From: Betaproteobacteria bacterium
GTDB lineage: Bacteria; Pseudomonadota; Gammaproteobacteria; Burkholderiales; SG8-41
DNA: 58,711 bases
Assembly: GCA_028292435.1 (NCBI GenBank)
Contig: JAQGMI010000086.1
Coordinates: 1 to 58,711 of the forward strand
Reading direction: 5' to 3'
This document shows, piece after piece, positions 42,626-52,615 of the stretch (position 1 is the stretch's first letter; every line of letters starts with the position of its first letter). Below the pieces are notes generated by a model. The model ran no database searches. It was given only the letters and a program-made list of their open reading frames with translations, and had not been told where the DNA came from. The translations under genes were made by a program, and so were the position numbers.

Positions 42626-43508
42626 TTTTAAAACCTGGGCGGCCGCGCAGCAGCAACGCATTGAAACGCAGTTGCAGGCGGTATTGCCGGGCGCCGACGT
42701 CGCACCGCAACGCTTGCATGAGGCGATGCGTTATGCGGCGCTGGGCGGCGGCAAGCGCGTGCGTCCGCTCCTCGCTTTGGCAGCCGGTGAAGTCACCGGC
42801 GCCGACGAATCGCGCGCAGCCATCGCCGGTGCCGCAGTTGAATTGATCCACGCTTATTCGCTGGTGCATGACGATCTGCCGTGCATGGATGACGATGTCC
42901 TGCGGCGGGGCAAGCCTACCTGCCATGTCGAATTCGATGAAGCGACTGCGTTGTTGGTCGGCGATGCGCTGCAAAGCCTTGCGTTCCAGCTCATTAGCGA
43001 ATTCCGGCTGGCGAACGACGCCGCCGTTCAGCTCGAGATGGTCAAGCTGCTGGCACTCGCAACGGGTTCCCGCGGAATGGCAGGAGGGCAGGCGATCGAC
43101 CTCGCAGCCGTGGGCGTCGATCTAAGCCTGCCGGAACTTGAATTTATGCACATCCACAAAACCGGCGCATTGATCCGTGCCGCGACGCTGCTCGGCGCGC
43201 ACTGCGGGAATGCGCTCGACGCGCCTGCGCTGGCGAAGCTCGACCACTTCGCGAAATGCGTCGGGCTCGCGTTCCAGGTCGTCGATGATCTACTCGATAC
43301 CGAGGCGACGACGGCGACGCTCGGCAAGACGGCAGGCAAGGATGCGAAGGACAACAAGCCTACTTACGTGAGCGTGCTTGGCGTGGCCGAATCGCGGAAG
43401 CTGGCGGCGCAACTGCGGGAAGACGCACTGGCGGCGCTCGAAGTATTCGGCGGCCGCGCGCACCGCCTGCGTGAGCTTGCCGATTTCATCGTCTTGAGAA
43501 AGTTCTAA
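42609..43508 (+). CDS. ispA: Farnesyl diphosphate synthase
   Basis: About 299 residues from GTG 42609 (TTG 42603 is an alternative). The two Asp-rich motifs are DDLPCMDDD and DDLLDTE, and the first aspartate region is preceded by [10 protein letters not shown]. The enzyme condenses IPP with DMAPP/GPP to FPP for quinones, undecaprenol and hopanoids. It overlaps xseB by 17 bases and ends on the A of the dxs ATG, so the three are translationally coupled. Confidence 0.95.
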   Translation: MATTTDFKTWAAAQQQRIETQLQAVLPGADVAPQRLHEAMRYAALGGGKRVRPLLALAAGEVTGADESRAAIAGAAVELIHAYSLVHDDLPCMDDDVLRRGKPTCHVEFDEATALLVGDALQSLAFQLISEFRLANDAAVQLEMVKLLALATGSRGMAGGQAIDLAAVGVDLSLPELEFMHIHKTGALIRAATLLGAHCGNALDAPALAKLDHFAKCVGLAFQVVDDLLDTEATTATLGKTAGKDAKDNKPTYVSVLGVAESRKLAAQLREDALAALEVFGGRAHRLRELADFIVLRKF

Positions 43509-45358
43509 TGTACGACTTGCTGTTGTCGATCAACGATCCCGCCGATTTGCGCAAGCTCGAACGCCGTCAGTTGCCGGAGCTGGCACATGAGCTGCGCCAG
43601 TTTCTGCTCGAGTCGGTGAGCCAGACCGGCGGCCATTTGTCGTCCAACCTCGGCACTGTCGAACTGACGATTGCGCTGCATTACGTATTCAATACGCCAC
43701 ATGACCGCCTCGTCTGGGACGTCGGTCATCAGACTTATGCGCATAAAGTTCTGACCGGACGCCGGGAGCACATGCAAAAGCTGCGCATGTGGGAAGGCAT
43801 TTCGGGTTTCCCGCGCCGCGAAGAAAGCGTTTACGACACGTTCGGCACCGCGCATTCGAGCACTTCGATCAGTGCGGCGTTCGGCATGGCGGTCGCAAGC
43901 CGGCTCGCCAAAATCCCGCGGCACTGCATTGCAATCATCGGCGACGGCGCGATGAGTGCGGGCATGGCATTTGAAGCGCTCAACAATGCGGGCGATGCCC
44001 CGACCGACCTGCTGGTCATACTCAACGACAACGACATGTCGATTTCGCCGCCAGTCGGTGCGCTGAACAAGTACCTTGCCAAGCTGATGTCGGGCCGCTT
44101 CTATGCGGCGGCCAAGCGCGCCGGCACCAAGGTGCTCGGCGAATTCGCCAAGCGCGCCGAGGAGCACGTCAAAGGCATGGTGACGCCGGGCACGATGTTT
44201 GAGGAATTCGGCTTCAACTACCTCGGGCCGATCGACGGCCACGATCTCGACGCGCTGGTGCCGACATTAAAGAACATCAGTGAACTGAAGGGGCCGCAGT
44301 TTTTGCATGTCGTCACCCGCAAAGGCCAGGGCTACAAACTTGCCGAGGCGGACCCGGTGCTTTATCACGGCGTCTCTAAATTCAAGCCGGACGACGGAAT
44401 CATCGGCGCGAAAAGCGGCGGCAAGCCGACGTATACGCAGATTTTTGGCGACTGGCTGTGCGACATGGCCGCTCGCGACGAGCGCCTGGTCGCGATCACG
44501 CCGGCAATGCGCGAAGGTTCCGGCATGGTCAAATTTTCCGAACTGTATCCCGAGCGCTATTTCGATGTCGGGATTGCCGAGCAACATGCGCTCACCTTTG
44601 CCGGCGGACTTGCTTGCGAGGGACGCAAGCCGGTCGTCGCCATTTACTCGACCTTCCTGCAACGCGCGTACGACCAGCTGATTCACGATGTGACGATTCA
44701 GAATCTGCCGCTCGTGCTGGCTATCGATCGCGGCGGCCTGGTCGGTGCGGATGGCGCCACGCATAACGGGAGCTTTGATATTTCGTACCTGCGCTGCCTG
44801 CCCAATATGACGGTAATGACGCCATCGGACGAGAATGAATGCCGGCAGATGTTGTTTACTGCATTTCAGCTGAATTCGCCGACGGCGGTGCGTTATCCGC
44901 GCGGCACCGGCCCCGGTGCGGTGATCAAGAGTGAAATGACGGCGGTGCCCATCGGCAAGGGCGAGATTAGGCGGAACGGTAAAAAGCTTGCGCTGCTGTC
45001 GAAGAAAATCGCAATCCTCGCCTTCGGCAGCATGGTGAAGCCAGCGCTCGAAGCGGCCGAGGAGTTCGATGCCACGGTCGCTAACATGCGCTTCGTCAAA
45101 CCACTCGACGAGGCGCTCGTCGCGGAACTTGCGGGCAGCCACGACCTCTTAGTCACCGTAGAAGAAAATGTCATCATGGGCGGCGCAGGCAGTGCAGTAC
45201 TCGAAGCGCTGCAGCGGCGGCGTTACAAGGCTGCGGTGCTGCAATTAGGGCTGCCCGATCGCTTTATCGACCACGGCGATCCGGCGCTGCAGCTGAAAAG
45301 CTGCGGGCTCGACAAGGACGGCATCGTCGCCGCCATCCGGGCCAAACTGGCCGAGTAG
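43508..45358 (+). CDS. dxs: 1-deoxy-D-xylulose-5-phosphate synthase
   Basis: A 616-residue thiamine-diphosphate enzyme that starts the MEP isoprenoid pathway from pyruvate and glyceraldehyde-3-phosphate. It shows [13 protein letters not shown], the ThDP-binding [18 protein letters not shown] and the transketolase-type [12 protein letters not shown]. Length and motif order are normal. The start overlaps the ispA stop. Confidence 0.97.
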   Translation: MYDLLLSINDPADLRKLERRQLPELAHELRQFLLESVSQTGGHLSSNLGTVELTIALHYVFNTPHDRLVWDVGHQTYAHKVLTGRREHMQKLRMWEGISGFPRREESVYDTFGTAHSSTSISAAFGMAVASRLAKIPRHCIAIIGDGAMSAGMAFEALNNAGDAPTDLLVILNDNDMSISPPVGALNKYLAKLMSGRFYAAAKRAGTKVLGEFAKRAEEHVKGMVTPGTMFEEFGFNYLGPIDGHDLDALVPTLKNISELKGPQFLHVVTRKGQGYKLAEADPVLYHGVSKFKPDDGIIGAKSGGKPTYTQIFGDWLCDMAARDERLVAITPAMREGSGMVKFSELYPERYFDVGIAEQHALTFAGGLACEGRKPVVAIYSTFLQRAYDQLIHDVTIQNLPLVLAIDRGGLVGADGATHNGSFDISYLRCLPNMTVMTPSDENECRQMLFTAFQLNSPTAVRYPRGTGPGAVIKSEMTAVPIGKGEIRRNGKKLALLSKKIAILAFGSMVKPALEAAEEFDATVANMRFVKPLDEALVAELAGSHDLLVTVEENVIMGGAGSAVLEALQRRRYKAAVLQLGLPDRFIDHGDPALQLKSCGLDKDGIVAAIRAKLAE

Positions 45359-45403
45359 TATACTGACCGGCCTCGCGCGGCAATCCGCGGAAGTCTTCTA
45401 TTC

Positions 45404-46063
45404 ATGGCGAACAAACGAAAAAAACCAACGACAGGCAATGGCAATGGCAATGGCAATGGCGATGTCAATGGCTATGCCAAGATCGATCAGTACGATGCGG
45501 ATACGGTTAAGCGCATCGCTAGTCGCTATCGCGACGTTTTAAACGATCTGGGCGAAGACCCGCAGCGCGAAGGTCTGGTCAAAACACCTGAGCGCGTTGC
45601 CAAGGCGCTTCAATTCCTGACGCACGGTAATCATCTCAATCCGGCCGCGATCCTGCGTTCCGCAATGTTTCGCGAAGAGTATCAGCAGATGGTGATCGTC
45701 AAGGATATCGAAGTGTATTCGCTGTGCGAACATCATATGCTGCCGTTTTTCGGCAAGGCGCACGTCGCCTACATTCCGAACGGACACATCGTCGGTCTTT
45801 CCAAGATTCCACGCGTGGTGGATGCATTCGCGCGCCGGTTGCAAGTGCAGGAGCGGCTGACGGTTGAAATCCGTAATTGCATCCAGGAGACGCTCAAACC
45901 GCTGGGCGTCGCGGTGGTAATCGAAGCGCAGCATTTGTGCATGGTCATGCGCGGCATTCAGAAGCAGCACTCGATCGCAACGACGTCCGCGTTTACCGGC
46001 GAATTCCAGCAGGACCGCACGCGCGCCGAATTCATCAATCTGCTTTCTAAGCGCCGCGATTGA
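45404..46063 (+). CDS. folE: GTP cyclohydrolase I
   Basis: A 219-residue enzyme for the first step of folate and pterin synthesis. Zinc and substrate motifs are [20 protein letters not shown] and QHLCMVMRG. The N-terminus is an unusual low-complexity tail, [20 protein letters not shown], encoded by a GGCAAT hexamer repeat, before the conserved domain begins near residue 35. It lies between dxs and ribBA on the same strand and so places two GTP-consuming enzymes side by side. Confidence 0.96.
   Translation: MANKRKKPTTGNGNGNGNGDVNGYAKIDQYDADTVKRIASRYRDVLNDLGEDPQREGLVKTPERVAKALQFLTHGNHLNPAAILRSAMFREEYQQMVIVKDIEVYSLCEHHMLPFFGKAHVAYIPNGHIVGLSKIPRVVDAFARRLQVQERLTVEIRNCIQETLKPLGVAVVIEAQHLCMVMRGIQKQHSIATTSAFTGEFQQDRTRAEFINLLSKRRD
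45434..45475 (+). repeat. GGCAAT hexanucleotide repeat in folE
   Basis: Four perfect GGCAAT units (45434-45457) are followed by three degenerate units (GGCGAT, GTCAAT, GGCTAT). They encode Gly-Asn dipeptides at the FolE N-terminus. Copy-number changes would alter the tail by two residues without a frameshift. Confidence 0.9.
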
Positions 46064-46088
46064 CCGTTTGGCGACCCCGGAAAAGCGC

Positions 46089-47318
46089 ATGACGCGGACC
46101 AGCGAATCTATCGTCGAGCAATTGCTGCCCGATGTGCGCAAAGGCCGCATGGTGATTCTCGTTGATGACGAAGATCGCGAAAATGAGGGCGATCTATTCG
46201 TTGCCGCAGAGCGCGCAACGCCCGAGGTGATCAACTTTATGGCAGCGCACGCTCGTGGTCTGGTCTCGCTAGCGCTGACCGACCAGCGCGTGCGCGAACT
46301 TGATTTGACGTTGATTGCCGCCGACTCGGGTAATCAGAGCAAATTCGGCACCGCGTTTGCGACGCCGATCGATGCGCGGGAAGGCGTCGGTTCCGGCATG
46401 TCGGCGCACGATCGCGCGCGCACGATTGCAGTCGCGATCGCGGATGGTACCAAACCCGGCGATTTGATCCGGCCCGGCCGCTTGCAAACCTTGCGCGCAC
46501 TCGAAGGCGGCGTGCTCGCGCGGCGCGGCCATACCGAAGCGGCGGTCGATCTGGCGCGGCTCGCGGGACTTAAGCCAGCGGGCGTTATCTGCGAAATCAT
46601 GAACGATGACGGCAGCATGGCAAGGCTGCCGTCGCTCGAAAAGTTCGCCGCCGCGCATGACGTCAAGATTCTGCGCATTGCGGATCTGATTGCCTACCGG
46701 CGTAACGAGCGCCAGGTCAGGCGCAAATCCGAAACCACGTTGCCGACGCGTGACGCAGGTACCTGGCGGTTGATGGTATATAGCGACGATCTCGAAACCG
46801 TTTTGTACGTCGCACTGGTCAAAGGTGAAGTCGATGCGGCGACGCCGACCCTCGTGCGCCTGCATTCGCAATGCCTGACCGGCGACGTGTTCGGCTCGGA
46901 ACGCTGCGATTGCGGCGAGCAGCTTGAAGCGGCGATGGCGACGATCGAAAAAGCCGGCAAAGGCGTCGTCGTTTACATGTTCGATGAAGGGCGGGGCATC
47001 GGCCTGCTTAACAAGATACGCGCCTACGCGTTGCAGGACGAAGGCCACGACACCGTGGAAGCAAACCATGCGCTCGGTTTCGCCGCCGACATGCGCGACT
47101 TCACAGCGGGCGCGCACATCCTGTTCGATCTCGGGGTGCGCGAAGTGCGCCTGATGACGAATAACCCGGACAAGGTCAAGGCGCTTGAGGATTACGGACT
47201 CAAGGTAACCGAACGGGTTGCGCTCGAAATTGCGCCGCGTTCAGCCAACCGCAACTACCTGCAGACCAAGCGCACGAAGTTCGGGCATTTACTGTCGCTG
47301 GGGGAAAAGCAGGATTGA
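46089..47318 (+). CDS. ribBA: Bifunctional DHBP synthase / GTP cyclohydrolase II
   Basis: A 409-residue two-domain riboflavin enzyme. The N-terminal RibB domain has VDDEDRENEGDL, MSAHDRARTI and RRGHTEAAVDLARLAGL. The C-terminal RibA domain has the zinc ligands HSQCLTGDVFGSERCDCGEQ (three Cys), DEGRGIGLLNKI and the GTP-contacting SANRNYLQTKR. ATG 46089 has GGAAAA upstream; a TTG seven codons earlier is possible. It follows folE by 25 bases. Confidence 0.96.
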   Translation: MTRTSESIVEQLLPDVRKGRMVILVDDEDRENEGDLFVAAERATPEVINFMAAHARGLVSLALTDQRVRELDLTLIAADSGNQSKFGTAFATPIDAREGVGSGMSAHDRARTIAVAIADGTKPGDLIRPGRLQTLRALEGGVLARRGHTEAAVDLARLAGLKPAGVICEIMNDDGSMARLPSLEKFAAAHDVKILRIADLIAYRRNERQVRRKSETTLPTRDAGTWRLMVYSDDLETVLYVALVKGEVDAATPTLVRLHSQCLTGDVFGSERCDCGEQLEAAMATIEKAGKGVVVYMFDEGRGIGLLNKIRAYALQDEGHDTVEANHALGFAADMRDFTAGAHILFDLGVREVRLMTNNPDKVKALEDYGLKVTERVALEIAPRSANRNYLQTKRTKFGHLLSLGEKQD

Positions 47319-47330
47319 AAAGTGCTGTCC

Positions 47331-47993
47331 TTAAAACCGCTTCCGCAGCACCATCGTTTCCCCGTCGCGCTTCATTTCCATGCGGTTGAGAAAGCTCATG
47401 CCGAGCAATACGACGCCCATTGAGGTCTCGGGTTGCACAATGCCGTCGACGTTGTTGAGCATGACGGTGCCGACGCGAACTTCGTCGAGTTTGACGCGGT
47501 AGGCTGGCACAACGCCGTTGGCCGTCGCCATCGCGACTCGCTGCCCGCCCAGATAATTAATGTTGAGCCGTTTGGCGTCGCTGCCCCCGAGCGTAATGAA
47601 CGATGCGCCGGTGTCGACGATGAATTGAACGGACTGACCGTTGATCTGACCGGTCGTCACAAAATGTCCGTTGCCGCTTGCGCTCAATGTCACGATTTGT
47701 GTCCCCGCACCTGCGGCTGACGAGCCAGCGTTCAGGCGATCAGTCTCTCCCAGCTTGAGCGTTTGGCGCTTGCCGCCAAGCTCGAACGCCGCGCTTTCGC
47801 CGGCGATGCTGATAAGTTTCACGCCCTCAGGCGACGACTCGCCGACCGCAAGCCAGCGCGGTTTGCCGCCGTCGATCACGAGCAGCGCTTTGTTGCCCAG
47901 AATGCCGTTCAGATTAACGTCGGCGGCAAGCGCACAGGCGCCCGCTGATAGAAAAAGCAAACTTGCTAACGTATGATGGACAGCCTTGAACAC
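47331..47993 (-). CDS. Secreted retropepsin-like aspartic protease (clan AA)
   Basis: A 220-residue protein with a signal peptide (LASLLFLSAGACALAA) and, in the C-terminal half, the retroviral-type active site FIVDTGASFITLGGSDAK followed by LLGMSFLNRMEM. This matches the TIGR02281-type clan AA proteases. The N-terminal domain (LLVIDGGKPRWLAVGESSPE) resembles a membrane-adjacent PDZ-like or inhibitory module. It is divergent from and overlaps the region upstream of the GATase gene. Natural substrate unknown. Confidence 0.86.
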   Translation of the reverse strand: MFKAVHHTLASLLFLSAGACALAADVNLNGILGNKALLVIDGGKPRWLAVGESSPEGVKLISIAGESAAFELGGKRQTLKLGETDRLNAGSSAAGAGTQIVTLSASGNGHFVTTGQINGQSVQFIVDTGASFITLGGSDAKRLNINYLGGQRVAMATANGVVPAYRVKLDEVRVGTVMLNNVDGIVQPETSMGVVLLGMSFLNRMEMKRDGETMVLRKRF

Positions 47994-48017
47994 GTTGCCA
48001 TTTCTCCGCAGTCAACT

Positions 48018-48725
48018 ATGAAACCGGTTGCCATCTTCAGACACGCGCCCACTGAAGGGCCGGGTTATTTTGCCACATATCTGGACCGTCACAATTTACC
48101 CTGGCGTCTGATCGCGCTCGATGCAGGCGAGCCGGTTCCAGCCACGTCGAACGAATTCAGCGGCGTCGTTTTCATGGGCGGTCCGATGAGTGTTAACGGC
48201 GATCTGCCGTGGATTGCGCCCGTATTGAAATTGATTCGCGACAGCGTTGCTGCCGATGTACCAGTGCTCGGTCATTGTCTCGGCGGCCAGTTGCTGTCCA
48301 AAGCGCTCGACGGTACGGTCTCCCGCAATCCAATCAAGGAAATCGGTTGGGGCGATGTGGACGTTGTCGACACGCCTCTCGCACGCGAATGGTTCGGACA
48401 TGCCGCACCCGCATTCACGTCATTTCACTGGCATGGTGAGACGTTTACCTTGCCGCCAGGCGCCGTGCGCGTGCTCACCAACGCCGTCTGCGAGAACCAG
48501 GCGTTCGCGCTGGGCAAACATCTCGGCATGCAGTGCCACATCGAAATGACGCCCGAGATTATCGATTCGTGGTGCGAATCGGGCGCGCGCGAGATTGAGC
48601 GCAGCCGCAGCCCGGCGGTGCAATCGGTTGCCGGGATCAAACAGGGTAGTGCGCAGTCTTTGCCCAAGCTGCACGCCGTTGCAGACGGCGTGTACGACCG
48701 CTGGGTCGCCGGGCTTGCGCGCTAA
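48018..48725 (+). CDS. Class I glutamine amidotransferase-like protein
   Basis: A 235-residue GATase1 protein resembling the glutaminase domain of GMP synthase. The nucleophile is in LGHCLGGQLLS, and the catalytic His/Glu lie in MQCHIEMTPE. It lacks a synthetase domain. It may hydrolyse glutamine or gamma-glutamyl compounds. ATG 48018 is preferred over 47973, which would lie inside the divergent protease gene. Confidence 0.88.
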   Translation: MKPVAIFRHAPTEGPGYFATYLDRHNLPWRLIALDAGEPVPATSNEFSGVVFMGGPMSVNGDLPWIAPVLKLIRDSVAADVPVLGHCLGGQLLSKALDGTVSRNPIKEIGWGDVDVVDTPLAREWFGHAAPAFTSFHWHGETFTLPPGAVRVLTNAVCENQAFALGKHLGMQCHIEMTPEIIDSWCESGAREIERSRSPAVQSVAGIKQGSAQSLPKLHAVADGVYDRWVAGLAR

Positions 48726-48734
48726 AACCGGAAT

Positions 48735-49232
48735 TTAATCGCGGAAATTCTTGAATTGGAGCGGCACGTCGGTGATGCTTCTCTTCATCAGCGTGATCAC
48801 TTCCTGCAGCGTGTCTTTTTTGGGGCCTGAAACGCGCACGACGTCGCCCTGGATCGAGCCCTGCGCCTTCATTTTGTTTTCTTTGAGCATCTTGACGATC
48901 TTTTTGGCGAGTTCCTGCTCGACGCCTTCCTTGAGAAGGAGCGGTTGCTTGACGGTGTCGCCAATTGTTTTTTCGATGGTGCCGGGATCGAGTATGCGTG
49001 CGTCGACAGCGCGTTTGGCGAGCTTTCCGGTAAGCACGTCTTTGACCTGGCCGAGCTTGAAGTTGTCATCGGCAAAGACCATTAGAATCTTCTGCTTGCC
49101 TTCTTCCTGGATCTCGACGCGCGCGTCTGAGCCCTTGAAGTCGAAGCGGTTGGAAACTTCCTTGTTGCATTGGTCAACGGCGTTTTTAATTTCGACGTGG
49201 TTGACTTCTGAGACGATGTCGAACGATGGCAT
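48735..49232 (-). CDS. yajQ: YajQ-family nucleotide-binding protein
   Basis: A 165-residue member of the UPF0234/YajQ family, opening [20 protein letters not shown] and containing [13 protein letters not shown] and [13 protein letters not shown]. Related proteins bind c-di-GMP or GTP. ATG 49232 with GGAGAA upstream is chosen over a start seven codons earlier. It closes the argG-ppnP-proteasome homologue-yajQ run. Confidence 0.94.
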   Translation of the reverse strand: MPSFDIVSEVNHVEIKNAVDQCNKEVSNRFDFKGSDARVEIQEEGKQKILMVFADDNFKLGQVKDVLTGKLAKRAVDARILDPGTIEKTIGDTVKQPLLLKEGVEQELAKKIVKMLKENKMKAQGSIQGDVVRVSGPKKDTLQEVITLMKRSITDVPLQFKNFRD

Positions 49233-49253
49233 TGGATTCTCCGGGGGAAACAA

Positions 49254-49832
49254 TTAGCGGCGCTGCAGTTTCATCGAATGGGACATGACCGGCAATCCTG
49301 TCGCGTCGTCGAACTCCGCCGCAGCTTCGATTGCAAACCGCGCGATATCCTCAGCCGAGCGTTTCGGGTCGTTGTAAACACCATACATCGCACCGAGCGC
49401 CACATCGGTGCCGCTGCCGATAGCATAAAACTTGATGTATTCCTGCACTGTGCGGTGGGCGCCGACGCCGAAAATGCCGTGCGGGTTTGCAATCAGCACG
49501 TCGAATCGGCTTGATTCGAGCGAGTCGTCCTTGTCACCGGCCGTCACCAGAAAATAATCGGCTTTCAACACTGCGTGAAATTTTTGCCAGGTGCGAAAGA
49601 TCTGGATAGTGCTGTCGAAACCGGCCTTCGTTTTCGGGCGTTCAAAGTAGTCCTGCAGAATGGTCTTGAACGTTGCCGACCCGCAGGCGCCGATATAACT
49701 GTCGCCCGCCTGAACGATCTTATGGTTGTTCGCGACGTAAGCGGCCGACTCCTTGCCGGTGCCCCATTTGGTCAGCGTGTCCGCGGCAATCGCGGTGCGG
49801 CCATTCTTCTTAACGACGGCGATGGTGGTCAT
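49254..49832 (-). CDS. Betaproteobacterial proteasome homologue (BPH), N-terminal threonine hydrolase
   Basis: A 192-residue Ntn-hydrolase of the proteasome/HslV fold. After Met removal the N-terminus is TTIAVVKKNGRTAIAADTLT, giving a nucleophilic Thr as in HslV, with Asp17 (proteasome numbering) in AAD. It is not HslV: it lacks the HslV sequence pattern and has no hslU neighbour. Betaproteobacteria carry such self-compartmentalised homologues without a known ATPase. Gene order here (ppnP upstream, yajQ downstream) gives no partner. Confidence 0.85.
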   Translation of the reverse strand: MTTIAVVKKNGRTAIAADTLTKWGTGKESAAYVANNHKIVQAGDSYIGACGSATFKTILQDYFERPKTKAGFDSTIQIFRTWQKFHAVLKADYFLVTAGDKDDSLESSRFDVLIANPHGIFGVGAHRTVQEYIKFYAIGSGTDVALGAMYGVYNDPKRSAEDIARFAIEAAAEFDDATGLPVMSHSMKLQRR

Positions 49833-49886
49833 AGCCGGTGATTTTACTCCGGTTGGAATGCCGGAGACGACCTTAACGGTCGCGCG

Positions 49887-50198
49887 CTAGCCGAAATGAC
49901 AGACGTAATCGACGATTTCGAGCGTTTCGATATCGAACGAACTGTTGGCGGACACTTTGAATGACTCGCCTGCGCCATAGTCGCGCCAGCTGCCGTCGCC
50001 GGCGACTTTAACCCGGCACTTGCCGGCAACGATCTCCATTACCTCGGGCTCGGCGGTTTTAAACGTCAGCTTCGATGGAAAAATAATGCCGATCGATTTC
50101 CGTTTACCGTCGGCAAAATGAACCGTATGACTCACGCATTTGCCGTCGAAGAAGACATTGGCCTTCTTGGTGACGCTGACGTTGTCAAATTTTGACAT
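49887..50198 (-). CDS. ppnP: Pyrimidine/purine nucleoside phosphorylase PpnP
   Basis: A 103-residue cupin-like enzyme of the YaiE/DUF1255 family. It has [35 protein letters not shown] and [17 protein letters not shown]. It releases bases from nucleosides with phosphate. The N-terminal MSKFDNVSV is close to the family standard. The start is 8 bases after argG, so cotranscription is likely. Confidence 0.94.
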   Translation of the reverse strand: MSKFDNVSVTKKANVFFDGKCVSHTVHFADGKRKSIGIIFPSKLTFKTAEPEVMEIVAGKCRVKVAGDGSWRDYGAGESFKVSANSSFDIETLEIVDYVCHFG

Positions 50199-50206
50199 GA
50201 CGGGCT

Positions 50207-51427
50207 CTATTTGCGCCGCCGCTTCAGATTGGCCGCGATGCGCATGCGCAGCGCGTTGAGCTTGATGAAACCGGCGGCGTCCATCTGATCGTAGGCGCCG
50301 CGGTCGTCTTCGAACGTGGCAATGTTCGGATCGAACAGCGAATCGCGGTCTGAATCGCGGCCGACGACGATAACGTTGCCCTTGTACAGCTTGATGCGCA
50401 CCCAGCCGTTAACGTTCGCCTGCGACGCATCGATCATCGTCTGCAGCATCTTGCGTTCCGGACTCCACCAGTAGCCGTTGTAAATCAGCGACGCGTAACG
50501 CGGCATCAAGTCGTCTTTCAGATGCGCGACTTCACGGTCGAGCGTAATCGATTCAATGGCGCGGTGGCCTTTCAGCATGATGGTGCCGCCCGGCGTTTCG
50601 TAGCAGCCGCGTGACTTCATGCCGACGTAGCGGTTCTCGACGAGGTCGAGCCGGCCAATGCCGTGCTTGCCGCCGAGCTTATTGAGCGTTTCCAGCACGC
50701 GCGCCGGCGACAGTTTTCGGCCGTTAATCGCGACGATGTCGCCGCGCTCGTATTGAAGGTCGAGGTATTCGGCGCGGTTCGGCGCTTTCTCCGGTGACAC
50801 CGTCCAGCGCCACATCGATTCTTCGGGCTCGCGCGCCGGATCTTCGAGGATGCGGCCTTCAAACGAGATGTGCAGCAGGTTGGCGTCCATCGAGTAAGGC
50901 GAGCCGCCTTTTTTCTTCATCTCGACCGGGATGCCGTGCTTTTCAGCGTATTTGAGCAGCTTTTCGCGCGAGGTAAGGTCCCACTCGCGCCACGGTGCGA
51001 TGACGTGAATGTTCGGTTCGAGCGCGTAGTAGCCGAGCTCGAAGCGCACCTGGTCGTTGCCTTTACCGGTCGCGCCGTGGCTGACTGCATCGGCGCGTGT
51101 TTTCTTCGCGATCTCGATCTGGCGCTTGGCGATCAGCGGCCGCGCAATCGACGTGCCGAGCAGATACTCGCCTTCATAAATCGCATTGGCGCGAAACATC
51201 GGAAACACAAAGTCGCGCACGAACTCTTCGCGCAGATCGTCGATATAGATTTCCTTGACGCCCATTTTGCGGGCCTTGGCGCGCGCCGGCGCCACTTCTT
51301 CGCCCTGGCCGATGTCGGCGGTGAAAGTCACCACTTCGCAGTGATAAGTGTCCTGCAGCCATTGGAGAATGACGGAGGTATCGAGGCCGCCCGAATAGGC
51401 GAGCACTACTTTTTTGATATCAGCCAT
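50207..51427 (-). CDS. argG: Argininosuccinate synthase
   Basis: A 406-residue enzyme joining citrulline and aspartate with ATP. The N-terminal PP-loop [20 protein letters not shown] and [14 protein letters not shown] are diagnostic. Length matches the family. It is the first gene of a minus-strand run with ppnP, the proteasome homologue and yajQ; argF and argD lie about 2 kb downstream in plus coordinates, read in the same direction. Confidence 0.98.
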   Translation of the reverse strand: MADIKKVVLAYSGGLDTSVILQWLQDTYHCEVVTFTADIGQGEEVAPARAKARKMGVKEIYIDDLREEFVRDFVFPMFRANAIYEGEYLLGTSIARPLIAKRQIEIAKKTRADAVSHGATGKGNDQVRFELGYYALEPNIHVIAPWREWDLTSREKLLKYAEKHGIPVEMKKKGGSPYSMDANLLHISFEGRILEDPAREPEESMWRWTVSPEKAPNRAEYLDLQYERGDIVAINGRKLSPARVLETLNKLGGKHGIGRLDLVENRYVGMKSRGCYETPGGTIMLKGHRAIESITLDREVAHLKDDLMPRYASLIYNGYWWSPERKMLQTMIDASQANVNGWVRIKLYKGNVIVVGRDSDRDSLFDPNIATFEDDRGAYDQMDAAGFIKLNALRMRIAANLKRRRK

Positions 51428-51627
51428 GATGCGATGGGGTTCCGCCAGACGAAAAACGCAGATTTTAAGCGGACGAGGCGTCTTGAGCCAGCAAAATCAA
51501 CGGTGTGATACCCGGCGTCGAGCGAGCCGGCATGGGCGCATGACGGCTGCAATCCGCCTTTATCAAGCTGACATGACTGCGGAACGCCGTTGTATGCTAA
51601 AGCCATGCAATTACATGGGAACTTGGT

Positions 51628-52599
51628 ATGCAATTGAAGCCGATACGAATCATCTGCGGTGTGATGTGCATGCTGACGGCGCACGCATCATGCGCGCAGG
51701 TATTTCCGGTGAGGCCGGTGCGGCTCGTGGTGACTTATCCGGCCGGCGGCCCGGCCGACATCGCCGCGCGTGCGCTGGCGCAAAAGTTAGCTGAAATCTG
51801 GGGCCAGCAGGTCGTTGTCGACAATCGCGCGGGTGCGGGCGGCATTATCGGTACTGAAGTCGTGGCAAAGGCGGCGCCCGATGGTTATACGCTGCTGCAT
51901 GGAACCGCAGCAGGGCTCGTCATTAACCCCTTGCTGGTTAAAAACCTGCCGTACGACACCTTGCGCGATTTCGCGCCGGTGAGCATGGTCGTGATCGTTC
52001 CGCAATTGCTCGTAATGCATCCATCGGTGCAGGCCGCTACGCTCAAGGAACTCATCGCGCTGGCTAAAGCCAAACCGGGTTCGCTCAACTACGCGTCGGT
52101 CGGCGTCGGCAGCCCCAATCATCTCGGCATGGAACTGCTGAAATCGATGGCTGCGATCGACATGGTGCATGTGCCTTATAAAGGCGCGACCCCGGCCATG
52201 GCGGATTTAATCGGAGGCCAGGTCCAGCTCGCATTTAACGGCATGGCGTCAGTGCTGCCCCATATCGCAAGCGGCAAACTCAAAGCGATCGCTGTCGGCA
52301 GCGCCCGCCGCTCGCCAGCCGCGCCCGACGTGCCGACGGTTGTCGAATCGGGATTGCCGGGATTCGAATATGTAGCGTGGAACGGGAACTTCGCGCCGGC
52401 ACGCATGCCGCGAGCGCTGGTGGAGAAAATCAATCGCGATATTCGCACGGCGTTGGCGACGGGCGACGTCGCGCAGCGCCTGGCGAGCCTCGGCTCCGAA
52501 GCCAGTCCAAGCACGCCGGCTGAATTTGCCGCCTATCTGAAGGCGGACCACACGCGTTGGCTGCGCGTCGTGCAGACGATTGGACTTGCGCCGCAATAA
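51628..52599 (+). CDS. Bug/TctC-family periplasmic solute-binding receptor (5)
   Basis: A 323-residue Bug receptor with a signal peptide ending ASCAQ and the motifs FPVRPVRLVVTYPAGGPADI, VDNRAGAGGIIGTEV and VHVPYKGATPAM. It stands alone between argG and a chorismate mutase gene, facing away from argG. The ligand is unknown. Confidence 0.92.
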   Translation: MQLKPIRIICGVMCMLTAHASCAQVFPVRPVRLVVTYPAGGPADIAARALAQKLAEIWGQQVVVDNRAGAGGIIGTEVVAKAAPDGYTLLHGTAAGLVINPLLVKNLPYDTLRDFAPVSMVVIVPQLLVMHPSVQAATLKELIALAKAKPGSLNYASVGVGSPNHLGMELLKSMAAIDMVHVPYKGATPAMADLIGGQVQLAFNGMASVLPHIASGKLKAIAVGSARRSPAAPDVPTVVESGLPGFEYVAWNGNFAPARMPRALVEKINRDIRTALATGDVAQRLASLGSEASPSTPAEFAAYLKADHTRWLRVVQTIGLAPQ

Positions 52600-52615
52600 T
52601 GCCGGAAGTGCGGCC

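Noticed and set aside
45434..45475. folE repeat as a phase-variable on/off switch
   Set aside because: The unit is six bases, so gain or loss keeps the frame; only length changes are possible.
49254..49832. Proteasome-like protein as HslV
   Set aside because: Sequence pattern and gene order differ from hslV-hslU; the betaproteobacterial homologue fits better.
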